NCBI GenBank assembly: GCA_017543165.1
Contig: JAFYGL010000035.1
Location: forward strand, 1 to 5,403
From: Victivallales bacterium
GTDB lineage: Bacteria; Verrucomicrobiota; Lentisphaeria; Oligosphaerales; Oligosphaeraceae
DNA: 5,403 nucleotides
Direction of reading: 5' to 3'
In this document: positions 4,929 through 5,403 of the stretch, in pieces
Layout of the letters: every line of letters starts with the position of its first letter
How positions within the stretch are numbered: position 1 is the stretch's first letter
Notes under the pieces: model-generated
The model's database searches: none
Told to the model about the DNA's origin: nothing
Seen by the model: only the letters and a program-made list of their open reading frames with translations
Position numbers and translations under genes: made by a program

Positions 4929-5403
4929 TTACACTCCTGAATATGCTGCGAAGCCGCCGTCAATAGGAATGACAGTGCCAGTGACAAAGCCAGCGCCTGC
5001 GTCGCTGAGCAACCACAGCAATGCGCCCAGCAGGTCGGAGGGTTCGCCGAACTTGTTCATTGGGGTATGGGACAGAATCTTGTGTGAACGAGGCGTGAGC
5101 GAGCCATCGGGATTCGTCAAGAGGGCGCGGTTCTGGTTTGTCAGGAAGAAGCCAGGAGCGATTGCATTGACGCGGATGCCCATGGGTGCCAGGTGCACTG
5201 CCAGCCACTGTGTGAAGTTGCTGACGGCTGCCTTTGCGGCGCTGTACGCTGGAATCTTGGTCAATGGGCGGAATGCGTTCATGCTGGAGATGTTGACGAT
5301 GGTGCCCTTGCCACTCTCTGCCATCTTCTTGGCGAAGACCTGTGTAGGCAGGAGTGAGCCCAGGAAGTTCAGGTTGAACACAAAGCCGATGCCCTTTGGA
5401 TCC
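4929..5403 (-). CDS. Short-chain dehydrogenase, D-mannonate oxidoreductase (fructuronate reductase) type, 5' part missing
   Basis: The C-terminal 157 residues of a classical SDR oxidoreductase; the NAD(P)-binding TGxxxGxG start lies outside the window. The frame is open to the edge (reads [15 protein letters not shown]), so GTG 5381 is only an internal valine. Within the fragment, Asn12, Ser40, Tyr53 and Lys57 form the SDR tetrad, with the usual 13-residue Ser-Tyr and 4-residue Tyr-Lys spacings (ISSMNAF, YSAAK). The stretches [57 protein letters not shown] and [11 protein letters not shown] closely resemble, from memory, the SDR-type UxuB/YjmF D-mannonate oxidoreductase of Bacillus subtilis (about 278 residues). 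That enzyme interconverts D-fructuronate and D-mannonate in glucuronate breakdown. The SDR family is certain; the substrate is a good inference, with a related sugar-acid or gluconate dehydrogenase as the alternative. It ends 12 bases before the ABC ATPase gene. Confidence 0.85.
   Translation of the reverse strand, partial: DPKGIGFVFNLNFLGSLLPTQVFAKKMAESGKGTIVNISSMNAFRPLTKIPAYSAAKAAVSNFTQWLAVHLAPMGIRVNAIAPGFFLTNQNRALLTNPDGSLTPRSHKILSHTPMNKFGEPSDLLGALLWLLSDAGAGFVTGTVIPIDGGFAAYSGV

Overview
The window is an unbroken run of seven protein genes, all on the minus strand, so the genes read from high to low coordinates. There is no intergenic space longer than 14 bases. I see no RNA gene, mobile element, CRISPR array, terminator or convincing promoter. 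Base composition is roughly mid-50s %GC by eye and looks even across the genes.

Layout in the direction of transcription: the 3' part of a short-chain dehydrogenase of the D-mannonate oxidoreductase (fructuronate reductase) type (5403-4929, cut by the window edge); an OppF/DppF-type ABC transporter ATPase (4916-3963); a small stand-alone NFACT-R (DUF814) protein (3966-3565); an uncharacterised single-pass membrane protein whose C-terminal part resembles DUF3014 (3562-2732); guanylate kinase gmk (2735-2103); a single-domain phosphopantothenoylcysteine decarboxylase coaC (2116-1568); and the first two thirds of phenylalanyl-tRNA synthetase beta subunit pheT (1553-1, cut by the window edge).

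The six junctions are a 12-base gap, a 4-base ATGA overlap, a 2-base gap, a 4-base ATGA overlap, a 14-base overlap and a 14-base gap. This is the pattern of one long, translationally coupled operon. Most of it is housekeeping: nucleotide phosphorylation, coenzyme A synthesis, tRNA charging and probably ribosome-associated RNA binding. The first two genes look like uptake and catabolism (peptide or oligosaccharide import, hexuronate use). An NFACT protein near gmk and a CoaC-containing gene recalls the Bacillus subtilis yloA(rqcH)...gmk-rpoZ-coaBC region, but rpoZ, the CoaB domain and the NFACT-N part are all missing here.

Organism: a bacterium. A pheT gene not preceded by pheS, a CoaC not fused to CoaB, and a hexuronate-type SDR would suit a member of the Planctomycetota-Verrucomicrobiota-Lentisphaerota group, perhaps from a gut or other polysaccharide-rich habitat. 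That placement is a weak inference. I found no clear new defence or mobile system. The best candidate for undescribed biology is the coupled pair of the lone NFACT-R protein and the DUF3014-like membrane protein directly upstream of gmk.
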